Source of the DNA: a virus
Reading direction: 5' to 3' (one strand)
Virus record (IMG/VR): IMGVR_UViG_3300043570_001864
Coordinates: 1-58,310 of that record
DNA length: 58,310 nt
Part shown: one piece after another, positions 22,714-31,578 of the stretch
How the letters are laid out: each line of letters starts with the position of its first letter
How positions within the stretch are numbered: position 1 is the first letter of the stretch
Program-made: the position numbers and the translations under genes
The notes under the pieces: generated by a model
The model's input: the letters and a program-made list of their open reading frames with translations, nothing else
Told to the model about the DNA's origin: nothing
Database searches by the model: none

Positions 22714-23484
22714 ATGCCAAGAAGAAAACCAAAAATACCGAATCTTTCAAAAGAGGCAGAGCTTAATCTTAAAGATAAGCTTGATGGAATTGTTTTAGCA
22801 GATGAAATGCTAGCAGGACTAAGTACACCGGATATCCCGGCAATGAAGCCTCAGAGATTCATAAATGTAGATTCAGTAAAGAATGAGGTAGAAACAGAAG
22901 CTAGAGCTATACTAGATTCATTATCTAGATTCTATGCCGATTTAGAAGATATTCCAGAAGACAGTTATTTAAAACACAAACAGAAAATAGATGCTCTTAA
23001 TATATCAACTATGGCATTTCAGATAAGAACTGCACAGCATGCTATATCGAAGCTTGTAGAAGAAATAGATTCAGGAAGAATGGAGCCTAGGCTTTTTGAG
23101 GTTCTAGCACAGCTTCAAAATCAGATCATGCAAATGCCTAAAAATTTCTCTAACTACATGTCACAAATGGAGAAAAATTACAAACAGCTTAAAAATGAAT
23201 CAGAAGAGATTAAAAGAGGCGGTAATATCCAATTAGATGAACACGGAAATGTTATACAAACTGACGAAAATATGGATCTTTTAAAAGTAAGAGGTACTAA
23301 AAGTTTAATGGAAAATTTACAATCTGTAATAAAATCTGGTAATCTTGTTAAAGACGCAGAAATAGTACCGCCTAACGATGATCTAATAAATCCACGAACA
23401 AAATTCGGAACAGGATCAGGCGATTTATCTTTAGGCGGAGATGATGATATTGACTTTGTAATAGAAGATGATATTTTCGAATAA
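22714..23484 (+). CDS. small terminase subunit (T4 gp16-like)
   Basis: 256 residues, directly before the large terminase gene (10-base gap). The central region (about 85-165) is a long helical hairpin or coiled coil (FQIRTAQHAISKLVEEIDSG, QLQNQIMQMPKNFSNYMSQM), as in T4-type small terminases; the C-terminus is acidic (GGDDDIDFVIEDDIFE). It would bind concatemeric DNA and regulate the TerL motor. Identity rests on location and fold pattern, since the family has few conserved residues. Confidence 0.75.
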   Translation: MPRRKPKIPNLSKEAELNLKDKLDGIVLADEMLAGLSTPDIPAMKPQRFINVDSVKNEVETEARAILDSLSRFYADLEDIPEDSYLKHKQKIDALNISTMAFQIRTAQHAISKLVEEIDSGRMEPRLFEVLAQLQNQIMQMPKNFSNYMSQMEKNYKQLKNESEEIKRGGNIQLDEHGNVIQTDENMDLLKVRGTKSLMENLQSVIKSGNLVKDAEIVPPNDDLINPRTKFGTGSGDLSLGGDDDIDFVIEDDIFE

Positions 23485-23494
23485 TTAATTTATT

Positions 23495-25300
23495 ATGGCA
23501 CTTAAAGAAGATAAAATAGGTAATTTTTGGTCGACTGAAAAAGTTGATCAATTAAACTATAATGCAGAAGAAAATGGTATAGACTATAAAGATGTTGATA
23601 ATCCTTATCATGAGAATGATCCAGAATTAAGAAAGGGACAAATTCTATTCGAATACACTGAATGGGAATTAGAGGAGATGAGAAAATGTGCAGAGAATGT
23701 TGTTTATTTTGCAAATAAGTATTGTAAAGTAATGACAGATGATGGTATACAGAAGATAAATCTTAGGGATTACCAGATACAGATCCTAGATCAATATCAA
23801 ACTCACAGAAAAAATATATTCGTTTCTCCAAGACAATCAGGTAAAACTATAACTTCCTCCATATTTCTTTTATGGTATTTACTTTTTAATTTTGAAAAGA
23901 ATGCTATGATTATGGCAAACATTGGAGATACTGCTGCGGAATTAATGGATAAGATCAAAGTTATTATGAAAGGACTTCCTTTCTTCTTAAAGCCAGGTCT
24001 AATCGTCTATAATGTAATGACCATGAAGTTTGATAACGGATGTAGAATAATGGCTAAGACGACAACTAAAACATCGTCTATCGGTTACACAATTCATATG
24101 TTATACATGGATGAGTTCGCACACATTAACCCTAACTTTATCAATCAGTTCTTTAAATCAGTTTACCCTACTATATCTTCTTCACAGATAGCCAGAGTTA
24201 TTATAACTTCCACTCCTAACGGAATGAATAAATTCTGGGAACTTTATAAAGGAGCAATAGAAGGGGAGAATGAATTTAATCCAATCAGAGTTGAATGGTG
24301 GCAAATTCCAAATAGGGATGAGGAATGGAAAAGGAAAGAAATTGCAGCATTAGGGTCTGAGGAGGATTTTAATCAAGAATATGGCTGCCAATTCCTTTCA
24401 TCATCAAGACTTCTATTGGATTCTTACACATTAAAAAGATTAAAAAATAGTGAAGAACAATTCATTTTTCACGAACTCTCCCCGTTCGAAAATAGTCCAA
24501 TAGATTATTCTAGCCTTATATGGCATCCTAAATTCGATCCCACATCAATTTTTGAAAAGGATGGTCAAAGATTTTATGTTTCAATAGATACAGCAAGTGG
24601 TGGAGGAGGAGATTATTCAGTAGCAAATATATTTAAGGTTGCTCCTATGCCATCTAATGTCATTAAGAATAAAAAATTCTTTGAGGATGAGAGCGATTTC
24701 TTCTGTCTTTTACAAGTTGGTATTTTTAGATCTAACACAATAGAGATAGACGAATTTAAAGCTTTGTTAGAGATATTAATAGGAAGTATATTAGGTGTTG
24801 ATAATACAAGAATAGTTCTAGAGCTTAATTATAAAGGGGAAATTCTAATGGATAAACTTTTAGATTGTGAAGAATTCTTTGACGAAATGTTTGTTTATAC
24901 AAAACATTCTGAAGCTTCGAATAGATTAAAGCCTGGAATTAAACTAACCGTTAAGAATAAAGAAAAATTCTGCTACGATTTAAAAATAAATACAAGATCT
25001 TCTAAAATAATTCCATGTAGTAAAAACGGAATACACGAATTAGCTAACTTTGGAATAAATCCAAATGGGAGTTTTTCTAGTCAAATAGGTAAAGATGATG
25101 AGGCAATGACACTGGTAAATATAAATTGTATATTTGATAACGGAGATTTTCAAGAGACAGTTTCTGACCTGTATGATATAATACCAGAAAAATTCAGAAA
25201 ATTAATGGAAGAAAGGTTAACTGAAAATGTAGAATCCATTCAAAACAAGACTAATGACCTTTCAAGTTATACTTTCTTAAACGGACTCCTTGATTCTTGA
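23495..25300 (+). CDS. large terminase subunit (T4 gp17-like)
   Basis: 601 residues. ATPase domain: adenine-binding region LRDYQIQIL, Walker A SPRQSGKT (111-118), Walker B LYMDEFAH (202-209, with catalytic Glu), and ITSTPNGMNKFW (coupling motif). The nuclease domain has SIDTASGGGGDYSV (from residue 364), then LELNYKG and a later acidic region with DDEAMTLVN, typical of the RNase H-fold headful nuclease. It packages DNA through the portal. Two portal genes are in this window. Confidence 0.95.
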   Translation: MALKEDKIGNFWSTEKVDQLNYNAEENGIDYKDVDNPYHENDPELRKGQILFEYTEWELEEMRKCAENVVYFANKYCKVMTDDGIQKINLRDYQIQILDQYQTHRKNIFVSPRQSGKTITSSIFLLWYLLFNFEKNAMIMANIGDTAAELMDKIKVIMKGLPFFLKPGLIVYNVMTMKFDNGCRIMAKTTTKTSSIGYTIHMLYMDEFAHINPNFINQFFKSVYPTISSSQIARVIITSTPNGMNKFWELYKGAIEGENEFNPIRVEWWQIPNRDEEWKRKEIAALGSEEDFNQEYGCQFLSSSRLLLDSYTLKRLKNSEEQFIFHELSPFENSPIDYSSLIWHPKFDPTSIFEKDGQRFYVSIDTASGGGGDYSVANIFKVAPMPSNVIKNKKFFEDESDFFCLLQVGIFRSNTIEIDEFKALLEILIGSILGVDNTRIVLELNYKGEILMDKLLDCEEFFDEMFVYTKHSEASNRLKPGIKLTVKNKEKFCYDLKINTRSSKIIPCSKNGIHELANFGINPNGSFSSQIGKDDEAMTLVNINCIFDNGDFQETVSDLYDIIPEKFRKLMEERLTENVESIQNKTNDLSSYTFLNGLLDS

Positions 25301-25352
25301 GAGACGAATGATATATACATAGAAAAAGAAGTCTAAAGCAGTATACTTCTTC

Positions 25353-25361
25353 GATATATAA
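25353..25361 (+). promoter_or_regulatory. late-promoter-like box GATATATAA
   Basis: 17 bases before the sheath ATG at 25379. A second, weaker box (GATATATAC, 25310-25318) lies 40 bases further upstream. A high-output promoter would be expected here. Confidence 0.55.
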
Positions 25362-25378
25362 AAAAATAAAAATTAAAG

Positions 25379-28300
25379 ATGGCCAAACAAGTTAAACTTG
25401 ACTTATCCCAATTCAAAGCATCGGGTGTTTACACATTAGAATTTGATGCTTCGGAAAATATTATCATTAATCCTCAGACGATTAGATTAGTAATAGGTTA
25501 CTCTAATATTGGACCTTTCAATACTCCAGTATATTGTCCCGATATTACAACTTTCCAGTCAGTATTTGGGAGTACTGATAAAGCTTTAGAGAAAAAAGGA
25601 TCATTCTTTCATAGATCTGTTTTAACATGTTTAGGGAGTGGACCTGTATTTGCTTTAAATCTAAGATCACTTAACAATACCGTAGATACTAACGGAGATC
25701 CTGATTACGCTGCTGGTGCTGACGTTGCTAGATATCGTGCTTTCTCTATGGATTCAGAAGAGCAAAATGGTGCTAATGCAACAGGAGCATATTCAGATCC
25801 TTTGACAAATCAGGATAAATTAGTTTCTTCTTATTACAACAAAGAGAAATTCTGGTTCCCAGACACTAATTATTTCTTAGCAACTGAAGATTCTGCTGGT
25901 GCACAACCAGATACAAGAAAATTATTCAGCCTTGTTAACTTAGGTCAAAATCCAGTAAGTATTATAGTAAGAAAATCTTTAGATTCTAGATTTCCTTTAA
26001 GAGGATTTGATATTACAGCTAGAGAATATTTTGGAGCTGATAATGTACCTTCTTATATGAATCAATACGATTATCTTTCAGATTGGTTTATTGATGTAAT
26101 CGTAATTAGTGGAAATTGGACCGATTATCAAGCTTTAGCTAATGACCCAGTTTATAACACATATTTCACTTCTAAAGGATTTATTAAATCACAAATAGAT
26201 AATTTCTTATCACAAAATGGAGTTAATACTTTATTAACTGTTACTGGTACTATTATTCCTAACTTTACAGACCAAAACGGTACTCTTAGATACATTCAGA
26301 CATTAATTAACAACCAAACACCAACTACTGGTATATTCTGTGCAGTTAATGAAGAAGCTTTAGATGATTTATTAGTAAACTCTTCAGTTTTTGATCTAGT
26401 TGGTCATCACTTAGTTGATGAAACTACTCCTGATGCTGATATCACTTCAGTTCCTAGGAATTTAAATTTCTTATCTTATAGCCAAAATCTATTTGCAGAT
26501 TACACTTACGATAGAAATGTAGACGGTTCTACTACAGGTACAGAGATTTCTGATTCTGGAGTTTCTCCTTCTACTGGCTTTGATATATTACCAGAAACTG
26601 GTACATTATTAATAGATACTAACTACAATGTTATAGGAGACGCTGGAATACCTTTCACTGAATTTGATACATATTCTACTACTGCTAGAGATGGGGGATC
26701 TATTTATTTAGATACTAAATTTCAAAACCCAACTCTACACGATACACAAATTACAACTTTAACACAATTCTTAGATACTACGCCAGATTCACCTGCTGAA
26801 AGATGGGTATTAGGTAAAGTTACATCTACCTTACCAACAGCTGGTTATTTAGGATTCTACGTTGGTGACTTAGTTAAGATTAAGGTAACTGAAGCTAAAT
26901 TTATTACTAATAACACTTTACCAACAGGTCTAAAACAACAGGTAAGAATCAGAATGAATCACCCTTTAGTTGGTTCTACTGCTTCTACAACATATGTTGA
27001 ACCTTGGTACGAAACAAATAAAAGTACAGTGGATGCTTACCAGATTGGTACTCCAGATTACTTTGATAATGATGATGTTTTCTTCTCACCAGATATCCCA
27101 GTAGGTACAGATAGCTATTTAGCTTATGAAAACTCTCTTATGTACAGAGACTGGACTAAGGGAAATATTGGAGATGGTGATCAAGACTGGAAAGATGATA
27201 CTGGATCTCTTAAACAATACTTAAAATTTGAAGTAAATGTAGATAGAGACGGTTATAAAATCCTAGTCTGTAGAGCGTTTTCAGAGGATACCCTCACAAC
27301 TCCTGAAGCAATTGAAGGATTTGGCGATACTTTTATTAGTTCTTTACCTACTGGTACTAATGCAGTTGGAACATACCAATTTAATATCGTTTCAACAACA
27401 GGTAACATTAGTGATTATATTGATATTGTTACTCAATTACAGCCTAACGTTATTGAATTAACTACAGCAATTGCTAATTCTTCAGGAATTAAAGTGGGAG
27501 ATCTATTAGTTTCTACTGACACTCAAATTTACGATAATCCATTAACTGAGAATCTTCAGTCAAGATTAACTAGAGTACTTGAGGTTAAAACAGTATCTTC
27601 TGCTTCTTCCCCTGGTATTTACACAGTACAAGTTAAAACTGAAAGACCTATTAAATTGTATCCAGGTACAACAACAAGAGTTTTGAGCTTTAAAAATATA
27701 CAAGAATTTGTTACATCTTTCAATTTCACTTATCTACCAGGAGCTCAGATTAAAGCTGCTTCTGTACCAAACGGAACAGATACAAGAATGAATGAGATCT
27801 TGGACGTACTTTCTAATACAAACTTAGCAAGAACATTAGCTGATACTGACGTAATCACATTCAGATACATCGTAGATACATTCGACGGAGGTATTCAACC
27901 AAACTGTAAATTCCAACTTACTAGACTTGCTAAAAACAGACAAAAATGTTTAGCAATTTGTAATGTGCCTTCAATGAAGAAATTCTCTGATTCTATTGAT
28001 CCTAGATTTACTTCAGCACCTACAGCAACAGATCCAGCTCCAATTTTACAAGCTAGATATATTGCAGACGGAGGTAACTTAAGTTTGAATCCTTCATTCA
28101 CGTTCTCTTTACCTGATGAAGACTTAGGAGCAAAATTCTCAGGATTCTTCTCTCCTTTCTTAACAATCAGAGAGAATGGTAAGAACTTAAACGTTCCACC
28201 ATCAGCATACGTTTCTAACAACTTCATTCGTAAATTTATTACAGGTGAACCTTATTCAATCGTAGCTGGTCTTAAAAGAGGTATTATCTCTGCTGGTAAC

Positions 28301-28780
28301 TTAGTTGGTCTTGAGTATGATTTCGATATTGAAGATAGAGAATACTTAGAGCCATTCGGTATCAATCCAATCATCAGAAAAAGAGGTGTTGGTATTGTTA
28401 TCTACGGTAACCAAACAAGCTACCAAAGAACTAACTCAGCATTTAATAACTTACACGTTAGAGACTTATTAATCACTATTGAATCTGCAATAGAGCAAAT
28501 ACTTTCTAACTATGTGTTTGATTTTAACGAAGACAATGTAAGACTTGAAATTAAAACATTAGTAGACAATTATTTAACTGGAGTAAGATCTGTTGGAGGT
28601 ATTTATAACTACTTATCTATTATGGACTCTTCTAATAATACACCTGCAATCATTGATCAAAATATTGGTATTATTGACGTAATTATTGAACCTGCAAGAG
28701 GTATTCATAAGTTTATTAATAGAATGACAGTTACTAGAACAGGTGGTATTGCTTCTGGAGGATTTTTGCAATTTAGTTAA
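25379..28780 (+). CDS. tail sheath protein (T4 gp18-like), unusually long
   Basis: 1133 residues against about 660 for T4 gp18. The N-terminus (YTLEFDASENIIINPQTIRL, VIGYSNIGPFNTPVY) and the C-terminal 250 residues (NNFIRKFITGEPYSIVAGLK, RGVGIVIYGNQTS, NLHVRDLLITIESAIEQIL) match contractile sheath proteins, whose C-terminal domain builds the helical sheath mesh. The extra length lies in the middle (about 100-800), probably surface-exposed insertion domains. Codon use is more GC- and C-ending-rich at the 3' end (aac, atc, ttc), as in highly expressed genes. The tube genes follow. Confidence 0.92.
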   Translation: MAKQVKLDLSQFKASGVYTLEFDASENIIINPQTIRLVIGYSNIGPFNTPVYCPDITTFQSVFGSTDKALEKKGSFFHRSVLTCLGSGPVFALNLRSLNNTVDTNGDPDYAAGADVARYRAFSMDSEEQNGANATGAYSDPLTNQDKLVSSYYNKEKFWFPDTNYFLATEDSAGAQPDTRKLFSLVNLGQNPVSIIVRKSLDSRFPLRGFDITAREYFGADNVPSYMNQYDYLSDWFIDVIVISGNWTDYQALANDPVYNTYFTSKGFIKSQIDNFLSQNGVNTLLTVTGTIIPNFTDQNGTLRYIQTLINNQTPTTGIFCAVNEEALDDLLVNSSVFDLVGHHLVDETTPDADITSVPRNLNFLSYSQNLFADYTYDRNVDGSTTGTEISDSGVSPSTGFDILPETGTLLIDTNYNVIGDAGIPFTEFDTYSTTARDGGSIYLDTKFQNPTLHDTQITTLTQFLDTTPDSPAERWVLGKVTSTLPTAGYLGFYVGDLVKIKVTEAKFITNNTLPTGLKQQVRIRMNHPLVGSTASTTYVEPWYETNKSTVDAYQIGTPDYFDNDDVFFSPDIPVGTDSYLAYENSLMYRDWTKGNIGDGDQDWKDDTGSLKQYLKFEVNVDRDGYKILVCRAFSEDTLTTPEAIEGFGDTFISSLPTGTNAVGTYQFNIVSTTGNISDYIDIVTQLQPNVIELTTAIANSSGIKVGDLLVSTDTQIYDNPLTENLQSRLTRVLEVKTVSSASSPGIYTVQVKTERPIKLYPGTTTRVLSFKNIQEFVTSFNFTYLPGAQIKAASVPNGTDTRMNEILDVLSNTNLARTLADTDVITFRYIVDTFDGGIQPNCKFQLTRLAKNRQKCLAICNVPSMKKFSDSIDPRFTSAPTATDPAPILQARYIADGGNLSLNPSFTFSLPDEDLGAKFSGFFSPFLTIRENGKNLNVPPSAYVSNNFIRKFITGEPYSIVAGLKRGIISAGNLVGLEYDFDIEDREYLEPFGINPIIRKRGVGIVIYGNQTSYQRTNSAFNNLHVRDLLITIESAIEQILSNYVFDFNEDNVRLEIKTLVDNYLTGVRSVGGIYNYLSIMDSSNNTPAIIDQNIGIIDVIIEPARGIHKFINRMTVTRTGGIASGGFLQFS

Positions 28781-28807
28781 TAGATTTGTAAATAAATCAG
28801 GGAGAAA

Positions 28808-28816
28808 AATATATAA
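28808..28816 (+). promoter_or_regulatory. late-promoter-like box AATATATAA
   Basis: Extended AATATATAAAATA, nine bases before the first tail-tube ATG at 28826. Confidence 0.5.
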
Positions 28817-28825
28817 AATAAAAAC

Positions 28826-29398
28826 ATGGCAGGATTACCACATTATTCAAGTTCGAAAGCTTCGGTTAATAAATTCGAACCCGTTTTCCTTAATCAGTTT
28901 GAGGTGACTATTTCACCTCCTGCTGGTGTTATATCAGTTCAAGGAAATCCTGGTAGCGGAAATATTCTTTTAGAGCAGGTGACCAATATTTCAGGTTTAC
29001 AAGTGGATCAAAATGCTGGTGAGATCACTCAACAGTACAAATTTGCTAAAAGATACTATGCTGGAGCAGCTCCACAAAGAACTGGTTTAGATGTTTCAAT
29101 ATCATTCGAAGTTAACCTTGATGATGACAATTCAATGTATGTTTTTAAAATACTTCGTCAATGGTCTGATTTAATTTATAATCCTATTACAGGAGCAATG
29201 GGTCTTAAGAAAGATTACACAGGAAATATTTTAATTAATGTTTTTAATAAACAAGGGGATATTTTCAGAAAGATTAATCTTAAAGATTGTTTCCTTATGT
29301 CACCTATAACAGATATGGGATTAAACTATACTCAAGCATCTATTTATAAAATTGATGTACAATGGGCAGTAGATTATTTCGAAGACGTATTTATATAA
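28826..29398 (+). CDS. tail tube protein, copy 1 (T4 gp19-like)
   Basis: 190 residues starting MAGLPHYSSSKASVNKFEPV. Conserved with the next gene: FLNQFEV.I.PP, the ISGL segment, a QxYKFAKRxYAG loop, the FEVNLDDDNSMYVFKILRQWSDLIYNP stretch, FRKINLKDCFL, and the end DYFEDVFI. This is the pattern of T4 gp19 and related tube proteins, which form stacked hexamers inside the sheath. It follows the sheath gene, as in T4. Confidence 0.9.
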   Translation: MAGLPHYSSSKASVNKFEPVFLNQFEVTISPPAGVISVQGNPGSGNILLEQVTNISGLQVDQNAGEITQQYKFAKRYYAGAAPQRTGLDVSISFEVNLDDDNSMYVFKILRQWSDLIYNPITGAMGLKKDYTGNILINVFNKQGDIFRKINLKDCFLMSPITDMGLNYTQASIYKIDVQWAVDYFEDVFI

Positions 29399-29401
29399 AT
29401 A
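29394..29401 (+). promoter_or_regulatory. exact T4-type late box TATAAATA
   Basis: TATAAATA overlapping the end of the first tube gene, nine bases before the ATG of the second. Confidence 0.5.
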
Positions 29402-29410
29402 TAAAAGAAA

Positions 29411-29989
29411 ATGGCAGGATTACCACATTTTAGCTCAGCAAAAGCAGCAGTTCAATTATACGAACCAGTATATCTTAATCAATTCGAGGTTATTATTCAA
29501 CCTCCTGTTGGTGTAACTCTTCCTCAAGGAAACGGCGGAAGGTCTTTATTGGTAGAAAATGTACTTTCTGTTTCTGGCTTATCAGTTGATAAAAACCCAG
29601 GTGTAATGGAACAAAGGTATAAATTCTCAAGAAGAAGATATGCAGGTGGTGCAGTTGATGATACTGGTGTAAAATTCAGAATTGAATTTGAAACCAATTT
29701 GGATGATAACAACAGCAACTACGTATTTAAAACTATGCGTCAGTGGTCAGATTTAATCTATAATCCTTTAACAGGTGCTACTGGTATTAAATCTACATAT
29801 GCTGGTGGAACTTATGTACTTGTATCAATATTCAATAAAGAAGGCGATGTATTTAGAAGAATTAAATTAGTAAATTGCTTTCCTACAGATCAAATAAAAG
29901 CAATGGATTTAGATTATACTAACGGAACAACTCCGTACAAAATAGCACTTTCATTTAGAGCGGATTATTTCGAAGACGTTTTTAACTAA
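29411..29989 (+). CDS. tail tube protein, copy 2 (T4 gp19-like paralogue)
   Basis: 192 residues starting MAGLPHFSSAKAAVQLYEPV. It aligns along its whole length with the preceding gene and keeps the same key segments (YLNQFEVIIQPP, LDDNNSNYVFKTMRQWSDL, DYFEDVF). It has its own late-type box. The two may form a mixed tube, or one may be the initiator or terminator ring. Both copies are intact, so both are probably functional. Confidence 0.88.
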   Translation: MAGLPHFSSAKAAVQLYEPVYLNQFEVIIQPPVGVTLPQGNGGRSLLVENVLSVSGLSVDKNPGVMEQRYKFSRRRYAGGAVDDTGVKFRIEFETNLDDNNSNYVFKTMRQWSDLIYNPLTGATGIKSTYAGGTYVLVSIFNKEGDVFRRIKLVNCFPTDQIKAMDLDYTNGTTPYKIALSFRADYFEDVFN

Positions 29990-30002
29990 AAAAAATCAAG
30001 GG

Positions 30003-30011
30003 AATATATAA
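30003..30011 (+). promoter_or_regulatory. late-promoter-like box AATATATAA
   Basis: AATATATAA directly followed by a terminator-like hairpin starting at 30012. Transcripts initiated here would begin with the hairpin. Confidence 0.4.
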
Positions 30012-30039
30012 ATGGAGACTCAACAAAGTCTCCATTTTT
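30012..30039 (+). terminator. intrinsic terminator
   Basis: ATGGAGACT-CAACAA-AGTCTCCAT, a 9-bp perfect stem followed by T5. It ends the sheath/tube transcripts. Confidence 0.85.
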
Positions 30040-30094
30040 GTTTGATCTTATTTCTTACAAGAATGTCGATATTAAAATAATATGGACGACGATT

Positions 30095-30310
30095 GTGACT
30101 CAGAAACAGAAAAGAAGACTTGCCTCAATCTGCTTAATCCTAGCAACATTTTTCAATCCTTTCGGATTCGATATCCTTTTTGCAGCTTTAATGAAATGGA
30201 CACATTCCTATTGGCATACTGTCGCAATTTTTTATTTCCTTTCGGGATTGTTCTTTGGTCTTTACTTTTTTTTATCGTCTAATAGGAAACTAAAAGAAAA
30301 AAAAGAGTAA
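30095..30310 (+). CDS. small two-helix membrane protein
   Basis: Two hydrophobic segments (ASICLILATFFNPFGFDILF and HTVAIFYFLSGLFFGLYFFL) sit between a basic N-terminus (TQKQKRRL) and a basic tail (RKLKEKKE). There is no ATG in this frame; the GTG at 30095 is the most sensible start, with a TTG at 30038 as alternative. A competing ATG frame at 30082 encodes a less protein-like sequence. Size and topology would fit a holin-like or other small phage membrane protein. Function unknown. Confidence 0.5.
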   Translation: MTQKQKRRLASICLILATFFNPFGFDILFAALMKWTHSYWHTVAIFYFLSGLFFGLYFFLSSNRKLKEKKE

Positions 30311-30331
30311 AAGAAATATAAGAAAAAAAAT

Positions 30332-31363
30332 ATGATTGACAATTTTGACGATGAGCTTCTAAATGAACTCAACCAAAAAGAAGCTAAATCTAAGTTCGAG
30401 TATGATGCTCAACAAAGGATTGAAGAACAAGATCCAGATGTAGAAAATGTAACAATTCCCGATTGGATACCAACAGAAGATAATATAACACCGAGAAATT
30501 TAGGAAAAGTTAACGTCAATAGAACTCCACTTGGAATGGAGGCGGAATGGAAAAATATACCAGCAGACACTTTACCCTCTAAAGGATTTGGCTATCCTGA
30601 TGGATTTGAAATTGCAATAAAATCAGCTAAGGTTACTGAAATTAGGCAATTCTCCACAGTAGACGATAGCGATAGATTAGATCTAGATGACAAATTAAAT
30701 ACTATCATTGAAAAATGTATGAAAATACGTTGGAATGGTGGTATTCTTGAATCATACGATTTATGGTACGAAGATAGATTCTTTATTATTATGTCAATAA
30801 GAGATATGACTTTCTTAAAAGGAGAGAATAGAATCTTATTACCTATTACAAAAAACTGTACTAAAGAAGAATGTAACATTCCTGATATGATAGAATTAAA
30901 ATCTAATCTATTAGATAGTTTTGTTGTTGATCAGGAGATATTAAAAAGATACAATAAAGATTCATATTCATTCAAATTTATACCTAAAGACGGAAGTGCA
31001 GAAATGGATTTGTATATTCCCACCATTGGTGTTACCACAGTATGTAGAAGAATTATAGCAGATAAAAGAAAGAAGGGTAAAAAATTCGACGATAGCTTTG
31101 CAAAGGTTGCAACTTTTATAATTCCAGACTGGAGAGGTCTAGATGAAAGATTATATGATCAATATGAAAGAGCGTCGTTAGAATGGACTCCATTACAATT
31201 CTCAATAGCAGATCAAATCAGTGAAAAAATTAATTTTGCAACAAAATCAAGAATTTATACAAAATGTGAAAGCTGTGATGGGGAGGTCACAGCAGAAATT
31301 TCCTTTCCCGGAGGATACAGATCCCTTTTCATTATTTCAAATATCCTTGAGCAACTATTTTGA
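30332..31363 (+). CDS. baseplate hub assembly protein (T4 gp26-like)
   Basis: 343 residues. After a charged N-terminus, residues 80-330 follow the T4 baseplate gp26 pattern: DTLPSKGFGYPDGFEIAIKS, VTEIRQFSTVDD, a cluster ending IEKCM, the WYEDRFFIIMSIRDMTFL stretch, and a C-terminal CESC zinc pair. It takes part in baseplate hub or tape-measure chaperone assembly. The 3' end overlaps the gp51-like gene in another frame, and the last codons are CTA TTT TGA, a possible +1 frameshift site joining the two. Confidence 0.7.
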   Translation: MIDNFDDELLNELNQKEAKSKFEYDAQQRIEEQDPDVENVTIPDWIPTEDNITPRNLGKVNVNRTPLGMEAEWKNIPADTLPSKGFGYPDGFEIAIKSAKVTEIRQFSTVDDSDRLDLDDKLNTIIEKCMKIRWNGGILESYDLWYEDRFFIIMSIRDMTFLKGENRILLPITKNCTKEECNIPDMIELKSNLLDSFVVDQEILKRYNKDSYSFKFIPKDGSAEMDLYIPTIGVTTVCRRIIADKRKKGKKFDDSFAKVATFIIPDWRGLDERLYDQYERASLEWTPLQFSIADQISEKINFATKSRIYTKCESCDGEVTAEISFPGGYRSLFIISNILEQLF

Positions 31364-31541
31364 TATTAAATTTAGACTTTGGGAAGAATTTAAACTCTCA
31401 ATAGATAATTTAGAATCTCTTCCATTTTATGAATATCAACTATATGTAGATAAGCTTAATGAAAAAATAGAACGAGAGAATAAGAAATCCGAACAGGGAG
31501 ATTTAGTAGAAGCATTTTCATTTTCAAAGCCAAAAAGTTAA
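31347..31541 (+). CDS. gp51-like baseplate hub assembly chaperone
   Basis: TTG at 31347 gives 64 residues starting (M)SNYFDIKFRLWEEFKLSID, then LESLPFYEYQLYVDKLNEKI. This is the pattern of T4-like gp51 proteins (short helix, LxxMPYYEYE, basic helix). The frame is open upstream to 31221 but without a good start, and it is +1 relative to the gp26-like gene, which ends 17 bases after this TTG. It could be translated from TTG or as a frameshift fusion with gp26. A terminator overlaps its 3' end. Confidence 0.6.
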   Translation: MSNYFDIKFRLWEEFKLSIDNLESLPFYEYQLYVDKLNEKIERENKKSEQGDLVEAFSFSKPKS

Positions 31542-31556
31542 CTTTTTGGCTTTTTA
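31528..31556 (+). terminator. intrinsic terminator
   Basis: AGCCAAAAAG-TTAA-CTTTTTGGCT stem followed by T4-5. It overlaps the last codons of the gp51-like gene. Confidence 0.88.
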
Positions 31557-31560
31557 GGTA

Positions 31561-31568
31561 TATAAATA
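31561..31568 (+). promoter_or_regulatory. exact T4-type late box TATAAATA
   Basis: GGTATATAAATA right after a terminator and 10 bases before the TTG start at 31579. The preceding terminator makes a promoter here necessary, which supports the box as a real promoter. Confidence 0.6.
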
Positions 31569-31578
31569 AAAATACATT

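Noticed and set aside
30082-30282. 66-codon ATG frame overlapping the small membrane protein
   Set aside because: The other frame has two clean membrane segments with basic flanks, which looks more like a selected protein, despite its non-ATG start.
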